NCBI RefSeq assembly: GCF_019710475.1
Contig: NZ_JAJFAX010000005.1
Span: 186,001 to 250,000 of the forward strand
Direction: 5' to 3'
Source of the DNA: Glycomyces sp. TRM65418
Lineage (GTDB): Bacteria; Actinomycetota; Actinomycetes; Mycobacteriales; Micromonosporaceae
Length of the DNA stretch: 64,000 bases
This document shows positions 25,298 to 34,069 of the stretch, one piece after another. Every line of letters starts with the position of its first letter. The first letter of the stretch is position 1. Under the pieces are notes generated by a model. The model was not told the DNA's origin, made no database searches, and worked only from the letters and a program-made list of their open reading frames with translations. The translations under genes were made by a program, and so were the position numbers.

Positions 25298-28159
25298 CTA
25301 CAGGTCCAGTTTCGCCAGTTCCGTGCGCGAGGAGACGCCGAGCTTCGGGTAGGCGTTGTAGAGGTGGTAGCCCACCGTTCTCGGGCTGACGAACAGCTGC
25401 TCGCCGATCTGGCGGTTGGTCAGGCCGTCCGCCGCGAGGCGCACCACCTGCAGCTCCTGCGGGGTGAGCAGTTCGGCCAGGTCCGGCTTCGCCTCCACGG
25501 CCGTCGAGTCGCCCGCGGCCCGCAGCTCCCCTTGGGCGCGCTGGGTCCACGGCACGGTGCCGAGCCGCTCGAACACCTCCGTCGCCTCGCGCAGGTGCGC
25601 CCGGGCCTCGTTGATGCGGCGCATCCGCCGCAGCCACTCGCCGTACGCCAGCTCGGTGCGGGCCCGCTCGAACGGGTCGATGTCGTCGGCGTGGTGCAGC
25701 TCCACGGCCCGCGCGAAGTGCGCCCCGGCCTCGGCCTCGGTCGCCATGAGCGCCCGGCACCGCTCCACCAGGGCCTCCCAGTAGGAGCGCCCGGTCGCGT
25801 CGGCCCAGTCGGCGAACCAGTCGAAGGCCTCCTTGACCTCGGCGAGCCGCCCGGACCGGAACGCGGCCTCCACGAGCGTCGGCACCTGCGTGAGGACCTC
25901 CATCGGGGTGACGCCCTCGGCGATCCGCAGCAGCCGCTCGAACGCGGCCTCGTAGCGGCCGAGCCCCAGCTCCAGCAGGCCCAGGGCGGTGTCGGCGGGG
26001 ATCACCGAGTCTTCGGGCGCGTCCTCGATCGCGGCGGCCACGAGTTCGCGGCAGCGCTTCTCCTCGCCGCGGATCGCGGCGATCGGCAGCAGCACCCAGA
26101 TGCGGCCCTGCATGAGCGCCCGGCGGTCGTTCTGCTCGTGCGCCAGCTCGATCGCGCTGGAGGCCGACGCCTGCGCGTCCGCGTACCGCCCGTAGTGGAA
26201 CTGCGTCTGCGCCTGCACCAGCAGCGCCTGCACGAGCGGGCTCATCGCCCCCCGCTCCCGGCACGCCCGCACCTGCTCGGCCGCCGCCTGGTACGCGGCC
26301 GGGACGTCCCCGGCGAGGAACCGCCAGCGCGCCGCCAGCACCTGGTCGAACGCCTGGAAGTCCTCGTGGAGGGGCTGGTAGTAGTCGTAGAGCGAGCGCA
26401 GCGCGTCGACCGCCTCGCCTGCGGTGTCGTCGGGCTGCCGGTTGAGGCCGGCGGCGGCGCGGGCGAGGCGGCGCACCCACGCGTTGTTGGAACCGCCGTA
26501 CTTGGAGGCCAGCGAGGACGCGTACTTGACCTTCGCGAAGTCGCCGGTCTCCCAGGCGTTCCAGACGCCGCGCAGCAGCGGGTAGCCCGTGTTCTCGTGG
26601 CCGGTGGCGGCGTAGTGCTCGGCCGACTCCATCCACACGTCGAAGCCCTTGGAGTGACCGGCCCAGGAGAGGATGGTCGCGCGGATGAGGGCGGTGCGGG
26701 CGAGGAGGACGTGGTCGTCGGTGAGCCGCTCGGCGGCCTCCGCGAGCTCGACCGCTTTGCCGGTCATGCCTGCGGCGTAAGCGGTCTGGGAGGCCTCCAC
26801 GAGGCGGCGGGCCCGGTGGTAGGGGTCGGGGGTGAAGCTCGCGGCGCGTTCGAGGGCGGCCATCTCGGCGACGCAGCCGCCGCGTTCGGCCTCGTAGGAG
26901 GCGATGGACTCGAGGGCGGCGGCGGCCTTCTCGTCGAGGCCGGTGGTGGCGGCGGCGAGGTGGCGGGCGGCGCGGATGTCGCCGTCGCCGAACGCCTCGG
27001 ACAGGGCCCGGTGGGCCTCGATGCGGCGGGCGCGCGGCGCCGAGTGGTAGGCGGTGGAACGGATCAGCGGGTGGACGAACTCGATCCGGCCGCGGTGGTA
27101 CCGCACCAGGTCGTCCACTTCGGCCGGTCCGAGGTCGGCGACGCTCGCGCCGAGCTTCGCGGCGGCCTCGGCGATGACGGCGGTCTCGCCGGTCTCCTCG
27201 GCGGCGGCCAGCAGCAGGATCGTGCGGGTGCCCTCGGGGAGGGCGATGATCCGCTCGGTGAACGCCTGCTTGATGCGCGACGTGGTCGAGTAGCGGCTGT
27301 TGGAGGTGTCGGCGCGCAGCAGCGACTCCTCGTTGTCGGCGGCCGGGAGCTCCAGGAGCGCGAGCGGGTTGCCCTCGGACATGCGGAGGATCCAGTCGCG
27401 GCTGGTGTAGGGGATCTCGTCGGCGCGCATGTCGAGGATCGCCTGCGAGGCGTCGAGGTCGAGCGGGCCGAGGGTCAGCTCCGGGATGCCGGGGGCCGGG
27501 AAGTCGGGGGCGAAGCCGTCGCGCACGACCAGGACCATGGTGATCGACTCGGTCGAGAGCCGCCGGGCGGCGAACAGGAGCGCGTTGGTCGAGTCGCGGT
27601 CGAGCCAGTGGGCGTCGTCGATGACGACGTACACCGGGCGCTTCGCGGAGGCGTCGACGAGGAGGTTCAGGACGGCCAGGCCGACCTGGAGGGCGTGGGC
27701 GCGGCCGGTGCCGTCGCCCATGCCGAGCGCGGTGCGCAGGGCCTCGGCCTGCGCCGCGGGGAGGCGGTCCAGGCGGCCGAGCAGGGGGTGCAGCAGCATC
27801 TGGAGGCCGGCGTACGACCAGGTGTGCTCGGCTTCGACGCCGAGGGTGCGCAGGACGGTGAAGCCCTCGGCGCGGGGGATCACGGCGTCGACGATCGCGG
27901 ACTTGCCGATGCCCGGTTCGCCGCGGACGACGAGCGCGCCGCCGTGGCCGACGCGGGCGCCGTCGAGGAGCGCTTGGATCGAGTCGAGCTCCCGGTCGCG
28001 GCCGTACAGGACCGGGCGGCCGGTGTGGACGGACTCCTCGCACGATGACGGAGCGCCGCCTTCGCAGGCGACGCTCTCGGTCCTGCCGGGCGCATGCGCG
28101 GTGCTTCGCGGAGGCGCGGTGTCCTGGCGGGCGCGCGCGGTGTCGGCGGTGGGTTTCAC
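25298..28159 (-). CDS. LuxR-family regulator of the LAL type, paralogue 2
   Basis: 953 residues, with an N-terminal extension of about 50 residues before PVLYGRDRELDSIQAL. Walker A is GEPGIGKSAIVD and Walker B-like VYVVIDDAHWLD. The C-terminal helix-turn-helix has LTPQELQVVRLAADGLTNRQ and SPRTVGYHLYNAYPKLGVSS, nearly the same as paralogue 1. GTG 28159 is chosen because GGAG lies 5 nt before it; the upstream ATG at 28225 has no ribosome site. A duplication with the 19-24 kb unit is likely. Confidence 0.92.
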   Translation of the reverse strand: MKPTADTARARQDTAPPRSTAHAPGRTESVACEGGAPSSCEESVHTGRPVLYGRDRELDSIQALLDGARVGHGGALVVRGEPGIGKSAIVDAVIPRAEGFTVLRTLGVEAEHTWSYAGLQMLLHPLLGRLDRLPAAQAEALRTALGMGDGTGRAHALQVGLAVLNLLVDASAKRPVYVVIDDAHWLDRDSTNALLFAARRLSTESITMVLVVRDGFAPDFPAPGIPELTLGPLDLDASQAILDMRADEIPYTSRDWILRMSEGNPLALLELPAADNEESLLRADTSNSRYSTTSRIKQAFTERIIALPEGTRTILLLAAAEETGETAVIAEAAAKLGASVADLGPAEVDDLVRYHRGRIEFVHPLIRSTAYHSAPRARRIEAHRALSEAFGDGDIRAARHLAAATTGLDEKAAAALESIASYEAERGGCVAEMAALERAASFTPDPYHRARRLVEASQTAYAAGMTGKAVELAEAAERLTDDHVLLARTALIRATILSWAGHSKGFDVWMESAEHYAATGHENTGYPLLRGVWNAWETGDFAKVKYASSLASKYGGSNNAWVRRLARAAAGLNRQPDDTAGEAVDALRSLYDYYQPLHEDFQAFDQVLAARWRFLAGDVPAAYQAAAEQVRACRERGAMSPLVQALLVQAQTQFHYGRYADAQASASSAIELAHEQNDRRALMQGRIWVLLPIAAIRGEEKRCRELVAAAIEDAPEDSVIPADTALGLLELGLGRYEAAFERLLRIAEGVTPMEVLTQVPTLVEAAFRSGRLAEVKEAFDWFADWADATGRSYWEALVERCRALMATEAEAGAHFARAVELHHADDIDPFERARTELAYGEWLRRMRRINEARAHLREATEVFERLGTVPWTQRAQGELRAAGDSTAVEAKPDLAELLTPQELQVVRLAADGLTNRQIGEQLFVSPRTVGYHLYNAYPKLGVSSRTELAKLDL

Positions 28160-28360
28160 GGCGGCTCCATCCTCAGGACGACCGGGGACTCCTCCAGGGT
28201 AGCCAGGGGGCCCGACACCTCGCATCTGTCATTCGACTGGGATGACCTGGGACGGCCGCCACCTGGTCGAACGACCGGGCCGACCGGGTTCGGGACCCAG
28301 TCGCGGCGGCCGGTCGTGCGACCGAGGCGCGCCCGCGGGAACGGCCTTAGCGTCGTTCCC

Positions 28361-28966
28361 ATGACCGCATCGACCGAGATCCACAGGCCCGCACGCGGCG
28401 GGGACTCCTCGCGGCGCCCGCTGCGCTGGGCCCCGGCGCTGTGGGCGACGTACGCCCAGGCCGTCGCCTTCGCGTCCGCCGCCGTGACCGCGCTCCTCGT
28501 GAACGACATCGCCGCGGGCTTCGGCGCCGCGACCGGAACGCGGCTGTGGCCGCTGGGGGCCTTCGCGATCGGCTTGGTCGTGACGGTGAACGGCTCGCGG
28601 CGCGCGGGCGCCCTGGCCCGGGCCCGCTACACGGGTTCGATCGCGTTGGGCGCGTTGGTGCTCGGCGCGGCCGCGTTGGCGTTCGCGCCGAGCTTCTGGT
28701 TCGCCGTGGGCGCGGCCGGGGTGTTCGGCGCGGCGGCGGGCCTGGTGATCGCCACGGCCGGGCGGGTGATGGCGGCGGCGCAGATCGGCGACGGCACGGG
28801 TTCGGCGGCCTTGTCGGCGGCGGCGCTGCTGGCCGCGATCACGGCGGGCGTGGGCGCGCTGTTCGCGTTGCCGGTGTACGGCTGGCGGGGCGTGTTCGGG
28901 CTCGTGGTGGTGGCGGGGGTGCTGGCGGTGTGGAAGTTCGCCGAGCACGTGCCCGACGACGCCTAG
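28361..28966 (+). CDS. Half-length MFS-like membrane protein (six helices)
   Basis: 201 residues with about six hydrophobic helices (ATYAQAVAFASAAVTALLV onward) and an ending YGWRGVFGLVVVAGVLAVW. This tail matches the end of the N-terminal half of MFS proteins, including FDWRGLFWVFAALSAVAVAG in the transporter at 22967. The classic charged loop motif is weak. It may be a truncated MFS or a half-transporter that dimerises. TAGCGT 7 nt before the ATG is the same leaderless signal as at 22967, so the gene still looks expressed. Confidence 0.75.
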   Translation: MTASTEIHRPARGGDSSRRPLRWAPALWATYAQAVAFASAAVTALLVNDIAAGFGAATGTRLWPLGAFAIGLVVTVNGSRRAGALARARYTGSIALGALVLGAAALAFAPSFWFAVGAAGVFGAAAGLVIATAGRVMAAAQIGDGTGSAALSAAALLAAITAGVGALFALPVYGWRGVFGLVVVAGVLAVWKFAEHVPDDA

Positions 28967-29350
28967 CCGGGAGGCGGTTCGAGCGTTGCAGCATATGACG
29001 TGAGCTTCGTCAGGGTTCCAAGGGAGCGGCGGGTTCGAATGTCATTATGAGTCGTCCGGGTATTCGGAGGTTTTACCCGGTGCGCGGGCGCCGACCGTCC
29101 TGTGTCGGTGTCCGGAGGAAGGCCCCGGGAGGTTCGAGACCCTGGGGCCTTCGCTGTGCGCGCGACGTTTCGGCCGGCGCGGCGGGGCGTTCCCGCGAAA
29201 CGCAGGGCCCGGCCACGAGGCGCGGTCGCGCGCGGACGCCCCGCTGAGGTACGCGGTGATGCGTTGCGCGCCAGGGATTCCCCCGAACACGAGGCCCCGG
29301 TCTCGGCGTGCGTCGGCGCGCGGCCCTCGGGAACGGCGCCGGCAGCCGCT
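28967..29350. other. Intergenic region between convergent half-MFS and lyase genes
   Basis: About 385 bp. It contains the hairpin at 29119-29151. A GGTTCGAAT at about 29032 looks like a tRNA T-loop but has no matching stem. No gene seen. Confidence 0.5.
29119..29151. terminator. Bidirectional terminator hairpin
   Basis: AAGGCCCC and GGGGCCTT pair perfectly (8 bp), with a further CGGG/CCCT partial stem inside, lying between two converging genes. Confidence 0.6.
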
Positions 29351-30265
29351 TCAGACCGGTTCGGGTTTCGGCGCGAGCTCGGTCCTCGGCCCGGCGCGGA
29401 GGACCCCGGATTCGAGGGGGCGGCCGACGATCTCCTGGGCGAGGCCGGCGGTGCGGATGAGCGCGTCGAGGTCCACGCCGGTCTCCACGCCCATGTCGTG
29501 GAGCATGTGGACGACCTCCTCGGTCGCGACGTTCCCGGAGGCGCCCGGGGCGAACGGGCAGCCGCCGAGCCCGCCGACGCTGGCGTCGAACTCGGTGACG
29601 CCCCGGTCGAGCGCGGTGAGGAGGTTCGCGAGGGCGGTGCCGCGGGTGTCGTGGAAGTGCATGAGCATCGGCAGGTCGGTGGCGACGGCGTCGAGCAGTT
29701 CGGTGACGCGGCGGGGCGTGCCCATGCCGGTGGTGTCGCCGAACGCGACCCGGCCGGCCCCGGCCTCCTGGGCGGCCTCGACGATGCGGGCGACCTGCGC
29801 GGGCGCGACGTCGCCTTCGAAGGGGCAGCCGAAGCTCGTGGCGATGATGACCTCGACCGACGCGAGGTTCTCGCGGGCGAGGGCGCAGATGTCGGGCAGC
29901 TCGGCGAGCGAGTCGGCGACGCTGCGGCCGACGTTGGCGCGGTTGTGGCTCTCGGAGGCCGAGACGACCACTTCGACGGCGCTGAACCCGGCCTCGAGGG
30001 CGCGCTGGACGCCGCGGCGGTTGGGGGCGAGCGCGCTGTAGCGGATCCCGGAGTGCTTCTCGACCGCCGCCCAGACTTCGGCGGCGTCGGCCATCTGCGG
30101 GACGGCCTTGGGGCTCACGAAGCTCACGGCTTCGATGCGGGAGAGGCCGGTGCGCCCGAGGGCGTCGATGAGCCGGATCTTGTCGGCGGTGGGCACGGGC
30201 GGTTCGTTCTGGAGTCCGTCGCGAGGGGCGACCTCGCGCAGTGAGACCCGATCCGGCTGGTACAT
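29351..30265 (-). CDS. Hydroxymethylglutaryl-CoA lyase
   Basis: 304-residue HMGL-like TIM-barrel enzyme that splits HMG-CoA into acetyl-CoA and acetoacetate, the last step of leucine breakdown. Diagnostic features are LREVAPRDGLQNEPP, metal-binding HFHDTRGTAL and the catalytic Cys in GGLGGCPFAPGASGN. ATG 30265 follows GGAGGCGGAGC. Other leucine-degradation genes are not in the window. The TetR regulator upstream on the same strand could control it. Confidence 0.93.
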   Translation of the reverse strand: MYQPDRVSLREVAPRDGLQNEPPVPTADKIRLIDALGRTGLSRIEAVSFVSPKAVPQMADAAEVWAAVEKHSGIRYSALAPNRRGVQRALEAGFSAVEVVVSASESHNRANVGRSVADSLAELPDICALARENLASVEVIIATSFGCPFEGDVAPAQVARIVEAAQEAGAGRVAFGDTTGMGTPRRVTELLDAVATDLPMLMHFHDTRGTALANLLTALDRGVTEFDASVGGLGGCPFAPGASGNVATEEVVHMLHDMGVETGVDLDALIRTAGLAQEIVGRPLESGVLRAGPRTELAPKPEPV

Positions 30266-30627
30266 GCTCCGCCTCCCCGGGGCCGGGATCCGTTGCGGCC
30301 CACCCGACCATGCTAACCCGTCGTCCCGCATCCCGGGACGGGCGTGTCTTGGAGCGTCCTGACAAATCGGGCGTAGCGAGCGCCCCGGCTTCGATGGCGC
30401 CTCAGGGGTCCGACGTCGAGCAGGCGGTGAGGCGACCTGGCCGGAATAGGCACTACTACCGGTAAGGCTGTCTGCCGTCCCCAACCCCCACCCACCCGGG
30501 GGACCGTAGTGCCCAGCGTTCCTCGGGGGTGCGACAAGAACCGGCCTCCCCGGCCGCCTTGTCACCCGAACGGGGTAGCCGGGTCGGAACCGGCCCGGAT
30601 CGAGGGCTCGGGGAGCCGGCCTCCGGC
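30266..30627. other. Leader region upstream of the HMG-CoA lyase gene
   Basis: About 360 bp, rich in G and C runs, with a small palindrome TACCGGTA at 30457-30464 that may be part of an operator. I compared it by eye with RNase P, SRP and cobalamin-riboswitch motifs and found no match. Confidence 0.4.
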
Positions 30628-31218
30628 CTAGCCCGGGTCGAGCGCCCGCAGGGCCGCCGCGCGCAGCAGGGCCGCGGTCTCATCGGCGCTGACCTCTTCG
30701 CCCAACGACAGGTACGGCGTCGAGTTCATCAGGCCGAACGCGCCGTGCGCGAGCACGCGCGCCTGTTCCGGCAGCAGGCCCGGCCGCAGCCGGCACAGCA
30801 CCCCCACCCATTCCTCCACGTACACGCGCTGCAGCTTCCGCACCTGCCGCCGCGGCTCCTCCGGCAGCCGGTCGAGCTCGTGCAAATGCAGAATGACGAT
30901 CTCCGGCGAGTCGATCACGACCTCCAGGTGGAAGTCGACCAGCGCCTCCACCGCCGCCTGCGGATCGTCCGAATGCACCGACGCCCAATGCCGCCCGCCC
31001 GCCAGCAGCCGCTCCGACACCGGAATCAGCGCGTCGGCGAGCATCTGCTCCTTGCCGCCCTTGAAGTGGTGATACAGCGCCGGCCCGGTGATGGAGGCGG
31101 CCGCGCCGATGTCGTCCATCGACACCCCGTGATACCCGTGCTTGGCGAGCAGTTTGACCGCGACGTCGAGGATCTCGCGGCGTCGCTTGGAGCCGCTCCT
31201 GCTGTCGACTGCATTCAT
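30628..31218 (-). CDS. TetR/AcrR-family regulator
   Basis: 196 residues. The helix-turn-helix is ILDVAVKLLAKHGYHGVSMD and DIGAAASITGPALYHHFKGG. The ligand domain (HLHELDRLPEEPRRQVRKLQ) resembles TetR regulators of fatty- or branched-acyl-CoA metabolism, which would suit control of the downstream HMG-CoA lyase. That is inference. ATG 31218 follows GAGGTGGAG; the upstream in-frame codons lack a ribosome site. Confidence 0.88.
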   Translation of the reverse strand: MNAVDSRSGSKRRREILDVAVKLLAKHGYHGVSMDDIGAAASITGPALYHHFKGGKEQMLADALIPVSERLLAGGRHWASVHSDDPQAAVEALVDFHLEVVIDSPEIVILHLHELDRLPEEPRRQVRKLQRVYVEEWVGVLCRLRPGLLPEQARVLAHGAFGLMNSTPYLSLGEEVSADETAALLRAAALRALDPG

Positions 31219-31244
31219 CTCCACCTCGATGAGGTTACTCGGGC

Positions 31245-31260
31245 GTACTCGCACGAGCAC
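31245..31260. promoter_or_regulatory. Possible TetR operator
   Basis: GTACTCG-CA-CGAGCAC, a near-perfect inverted repeat (one mismatch), about 27 bp before the TetR start. Consistent with autoregulation. Confidence 0.4.
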
Positions 31261-31445
31261 GGAGCAAAAGCCCACTTTCCCCGGGCGGTCAGCTCCGGGG
31301 GCGGGACGCGCGTCGGCCGCACCCCGCGAACGGGATGCGGCCGACTGTCGAGCAGCGCTTGTGCTGCGGCGACGCCGCCTGGCCGACGGCGCCGCACGTC
31401 GTCACCACCACGGGAGGCTCGACGCATCGCCTCCCGGAGCGGTCG

Positions 31446-32339
31446 CTAGGGCTCGTTCGGGGGCATCGGACGCTCGGTCTCGATGCGGCCTCCGGCGCTC
31501 GGTCCGCCCGTCGTGCCGGCACCCGTGCCGCCGGTGGCGCCGTAGGTCGTCCCGCTCCTGGTGCCGGCCTCCTCGCCGACGGTCCCGGACGGCGCCTGCG
31601 CGTTGGTCTCGGTCCCGTACCGGCCGGACCGGTAGGTCTGCGACATCGACGAGGTCGGGTCGCCCTGGCTGCCGTTGGACTCCTTCATCTTGCTCGCCTC
31701 GCCCTCGGCGGTGGCGAGCATCTTCTCCCAGCGCTGGCGCATGGGCCCGATGAGGCCGCCGCCGACGCCGACGATCACGGTGCCCGCGATCATCGCGAGC
31801 ACGGTCCACAGGATCGGCGTGGTCACCGTGGTGGCGATGCCGACCTGGCCGAGCGCGGCGACCGCACCGAAGAAGATGATCGCGACCTGGCTGATGCGGG
31901 CGACGATGTTGCCGTAGTTCGTACCGGAGAGCGTGCCGCTGATGATGCTGTGCACGGCGTTGGCGATCGCGAAGGCCACCACGACGATGACGAGCGCGAC
32001 GAACAGCTGCGGCAGCCATGCCACGAGCTGGTTGAGCAGGTCCGACACGGGATTGTTCCCGAACGCCCCGAACGCGAGCTGCAGGGTGAACAGCAGCAGT
32101 GCGAAGTAGACGAGTTTGCCGAGCAGATCGCTCAATTCGAATTTGCCGGTGTAGCGGCGAAGGCCGGACTTCTCACCGACTTTGTCGAGACCGACTTTGT
32201 GGAGCAGCTTGCCGACGAGTTTGCCGACCACTTTGCTGACGATCCAGCCGATGACGAGGATCGCGAGGAACGCCAGCGCACGAGGCAGGAACGCGACGAC
32301 GCTGTCCAACATGTTCTGGAAGCTCTGCGAGATGTTCAT
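31446..32339 (-). CDS. Mechanosensitive-channel-related membrane protein (TM-helix repeat type)
   Basis: 297 residues with about five hydrophobic segments, including ALAFLAILVIGWIVSKVVG near the start and later VALVIVVVAFAIANAVHSI. The conserved MscS-related TM-helix repeat is present (IVSKVVGKLVGKLLHKVGLD), but the MscS beta domain is not. The C-terminal 85 residues are a Gly/Thr/Ser-rich disordered tail. It may sense membrane tension. TACGTT sits 6 nt before the ATG, so it is probably leaderless. Confidence 0.82.
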   Translation of the reverse strand: MNISQSFQNMLDSVVAFLPRALAFLAILVIGWIVSKVVGKLVGKLLHKVGLDKVGEKSGLRRYTGKFELSDLLGKLVYFALLLFTLQLAFGAFGNNPVSDLLNQLVAWLPQLFVALVIVVVAFAIANAVHSIISGTLSGTNYGNIVARISQVAIIFFGAVAALGQVGIATTVTTPILWTVLAMIAGTVIVGVGGGLIGPMRQRWEKMLATAEGEASKMKESNGSQGDPTSSMSQTYRSGRYGTETNAQAPSGTVGEEAGTRSGTTYGATGGTGAGTTGGPSAGGRIETERPMPPNEP

Positions 32340-32437
32340 ACCCGTAACGTAGGCCGGATAATGACCGTATTCAGGTGTTTCGCGCGATAAAGGCCGGCAT
32401 TGCTGTAGGCGGAACCGTCGATTCGGGACGAACGGGC

Positions 32438-33013
32438 CTAGGTGGGCCAAGTCCGCCAGTGCATCCACGACTTCGACGGCGTGGGGCCGCGCTGGTCCTG
32501 GTAGCGGGAGAAGTTCGCGCCCGCGCCGTACGGGTTCTCGGCGGGGCCGGTCAGTTGGAACACGCACAGCTGGCCGATCTTCATCCCGGGCCAGAGGGTG
32601 ATCGGCAGGTTGGCGACGTTGGAGAGCTCCAGGGTCACGTGCCCGGAGAAGCCCGGGTCGATGAACCCGGCGGTGGAGTGGGTGAGCAGACCGAGGCGGC
32701 CGAGGCTCGACTTGCCTTCGAGGCGGGCGGCGAGGTCGGCCGGGAGCGAGATGACCTCGAGGGTGGAGGCGAGGACGAACTCGCCGGGGTGGAGGACGAA
32801 GGATTCGTCGTCGCGGACTTCGACCGGAGAGGTGAGGTCGTCCTGCTGCTTGGCCGGGTCGATGTGGGTGTACTTCTGGTTGTTGAAGACCCGGAAGCGA
32901 CGGTCGAGCCGGACGTCGATGCTCGAGGGCTGCACGAGTTCCGCTTCGAACGGCTGGATGCCGAGACGGTCGTTCTTGACGGCGTCGAGGATGTCGCGGT
33001 CGCTAAGCAGCAT
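32438..33013 (-). CDS. dcd: dCTP deaminase (bifunctional dCTP deaminase/dUTPase type)
   Basis: 191 residues of the dUTPase fold. [47 protein letters not shown] and [15 protein letters not shown] are close to the mycobacterial enzyme, which turns dCTP into dUMP in one protein. It supplies thymidylate synthesis and keeps dUTP low. TAGCCT lies 6 nt before the ATG (leaderless). Confidence 0.96.
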   Translation of the reverse strand: MLLSDRDILDAVKNDRLGIQPFEAELVQPSSIDVRLDRRFRVFNNQKYTHIDPAKQQDDLTSPVEVRDDESFVLHPGEFVLASTLEVISLPADLAARLEGKSSLGRLGLLTHSTAGFIDPGFSGHVTLELSNVANLPITLWPGMKIGQLCVFQLTGPAENPYGAGANFSRYQDQRGPTPSKSWMHWRTWPT

Positions 33014-33175
33014 GCGACCAGGCTAGTGGCAGTGCGGCGGGCCAGGTCGCGCGGTCCCGAGGGTTCGGGCGCCGCTCACGGCGGGCCGGGAGGGCGGGCC
33101 GCGGCGCCGTGCCGGGGCGTCTCGCCGAGGCGCGCCGGGACGGCGGCACGGTCGGTCGCCGGGTGCGGTGTCGGG

Positions 33176-33229
33176 CGAGGCGGCCCGTCCGCGATCGCCG
33201 CCGGCGGCGATCGCGGACGGGCCGCCTCG
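33176..33229 (-). terminator. 54-bp perfect palindrome after the DHFR-like gene
   Basis: Arms 33176-33202 and 33203-33229 are exact complements over 27 bp with no spacer, centred on GCCGCCGGCGGC and containing two GCGATCGC copies. It begins 5 bp beyond the stop of the leftward DHFR-like gene, so the simplest role is termination. Confidence 0.7.
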
Positions 33230-33233
33230 GTCG

Positions 33234-33881
33234 TCACTCGCCGGTTCGGTCGCGCCGGGCCAGGTCGGCGACGCCCTGGTAGGCCCCGAGCGGAGCGTCG
33301 CCGGTCCGCTCGTATTGGACGAGGAGCAGGCCATTGAGGGTCGTTTCGCAGTCGACGAGCCGCAGGCCGGTCGGACTGCCCGGGTGGTCCAGCAGCCGCC
33401 GGCCGGAACCGGCGACGGTCGGGGCGACGACGAGTCGGAGCGTGTCGACCAGGCCGGCCGCCAGCAGGGCGTTCCCGAGCCGGGCGCTGCCGTGGATCTG
33501 GAGTTCCCGCCCCGGCCGGGACTTCAGCGCCCCGACGGATTCGACCGGGTCGCCGCGGAGCACGGTCGTCGGGCGCCAGCCTCCCTCATCGAGGGTGTTG
33601 GTCACGACGTACTTGGGGAGTGCGTTCATCCGCTCGGTGTAGGGGTCGTCGGGGTCGGTGATCTGCGGCCAGTCGCGGGCGAACGCCTCATAGGTGCGGC
33701 GGCCGAGCAGGAGCCCGTCGGCCTCATCGAGCCATGCCGAGGTGCGGCGGACGAACAGCGCGTCCAGGTACGGCACGAGCCAGCCGCCCCGGGTGAAGCC
33801 GTCGCTCGTGTCCTCGGTCGGCGAGCCGGGTCCTTGGCTGACGCCGTCGAGCGTGAGGAACTGGGTGAGGGCGATCTTCAT
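33234..33881 (-). CDS. Dihydrofolate reductase-family protein (RibD C-terminal-like)
   Basis: 215 residues with the DHFR/RibD-C fold pattern: IALTQFLTLDGVSQGPG at the start, DGLLLGRRTYEAFARDWP, KYVVTNTLDEGGWRPT and LQIHGSARLGNALLAAGLVD. Stand-alone members are common in actinobacteria and reduce unknown substrates with NADPH; true folate activity is unlikely from the motif set. The start follows GGGAG at 8 nt. Confidence 0.88.
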   Translation of the reverse strand: MKIALTQFLTLDGVSQGPGSPTEDTSDGFTRGGWLVPYLDALFVRRTSAWLDEADGLLLGRRTYEAFARDWPQITDPDDPYTERMNALPKYVVTNTLDEGGWRPTTVLRGDPVESVGALKSRPGRELQIHGSARLGNALLAAGLVDTLRLVVAPTVAGSGRRLLDHPGSPTGLRLVDCETTLNGLLLVQYERTGDAPLGAYQGVADLARRDRTGE

Positions 33882-34069
33882 CGGATCGACTCCCGCCGGG
33901 CGGGGGCGGTGCGGTGGTCGGGGAGGACGCCGTAGCGCGGGATCGAATACTTTGCCATGAGGCTAAGTATGGCGCAACAATTGACTGAGCGCAACGGCAA
34001 AGTGTCGGGGACCGGAGCAAGGACGGGCGAGCGCCGGCGCGGTCCGGCCGCGGCCCCGCGGCAGCGGCG

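Noticed and set aside
29020-29060. tRNA-like GGTTCGAAT sequence
   Set aside because: No pairing partner for a T-stem, no anticodon arm or acceptor stem nearby.
30440-30560. Possible RNase P RNA, SRP RNA or riboswitch upstream of the HMG-CoA lyase
   Set aside because: GAGGAACGC looks like a P4 element at first, but the partner motif AGAnnnAU and other conserved blocks are missing.
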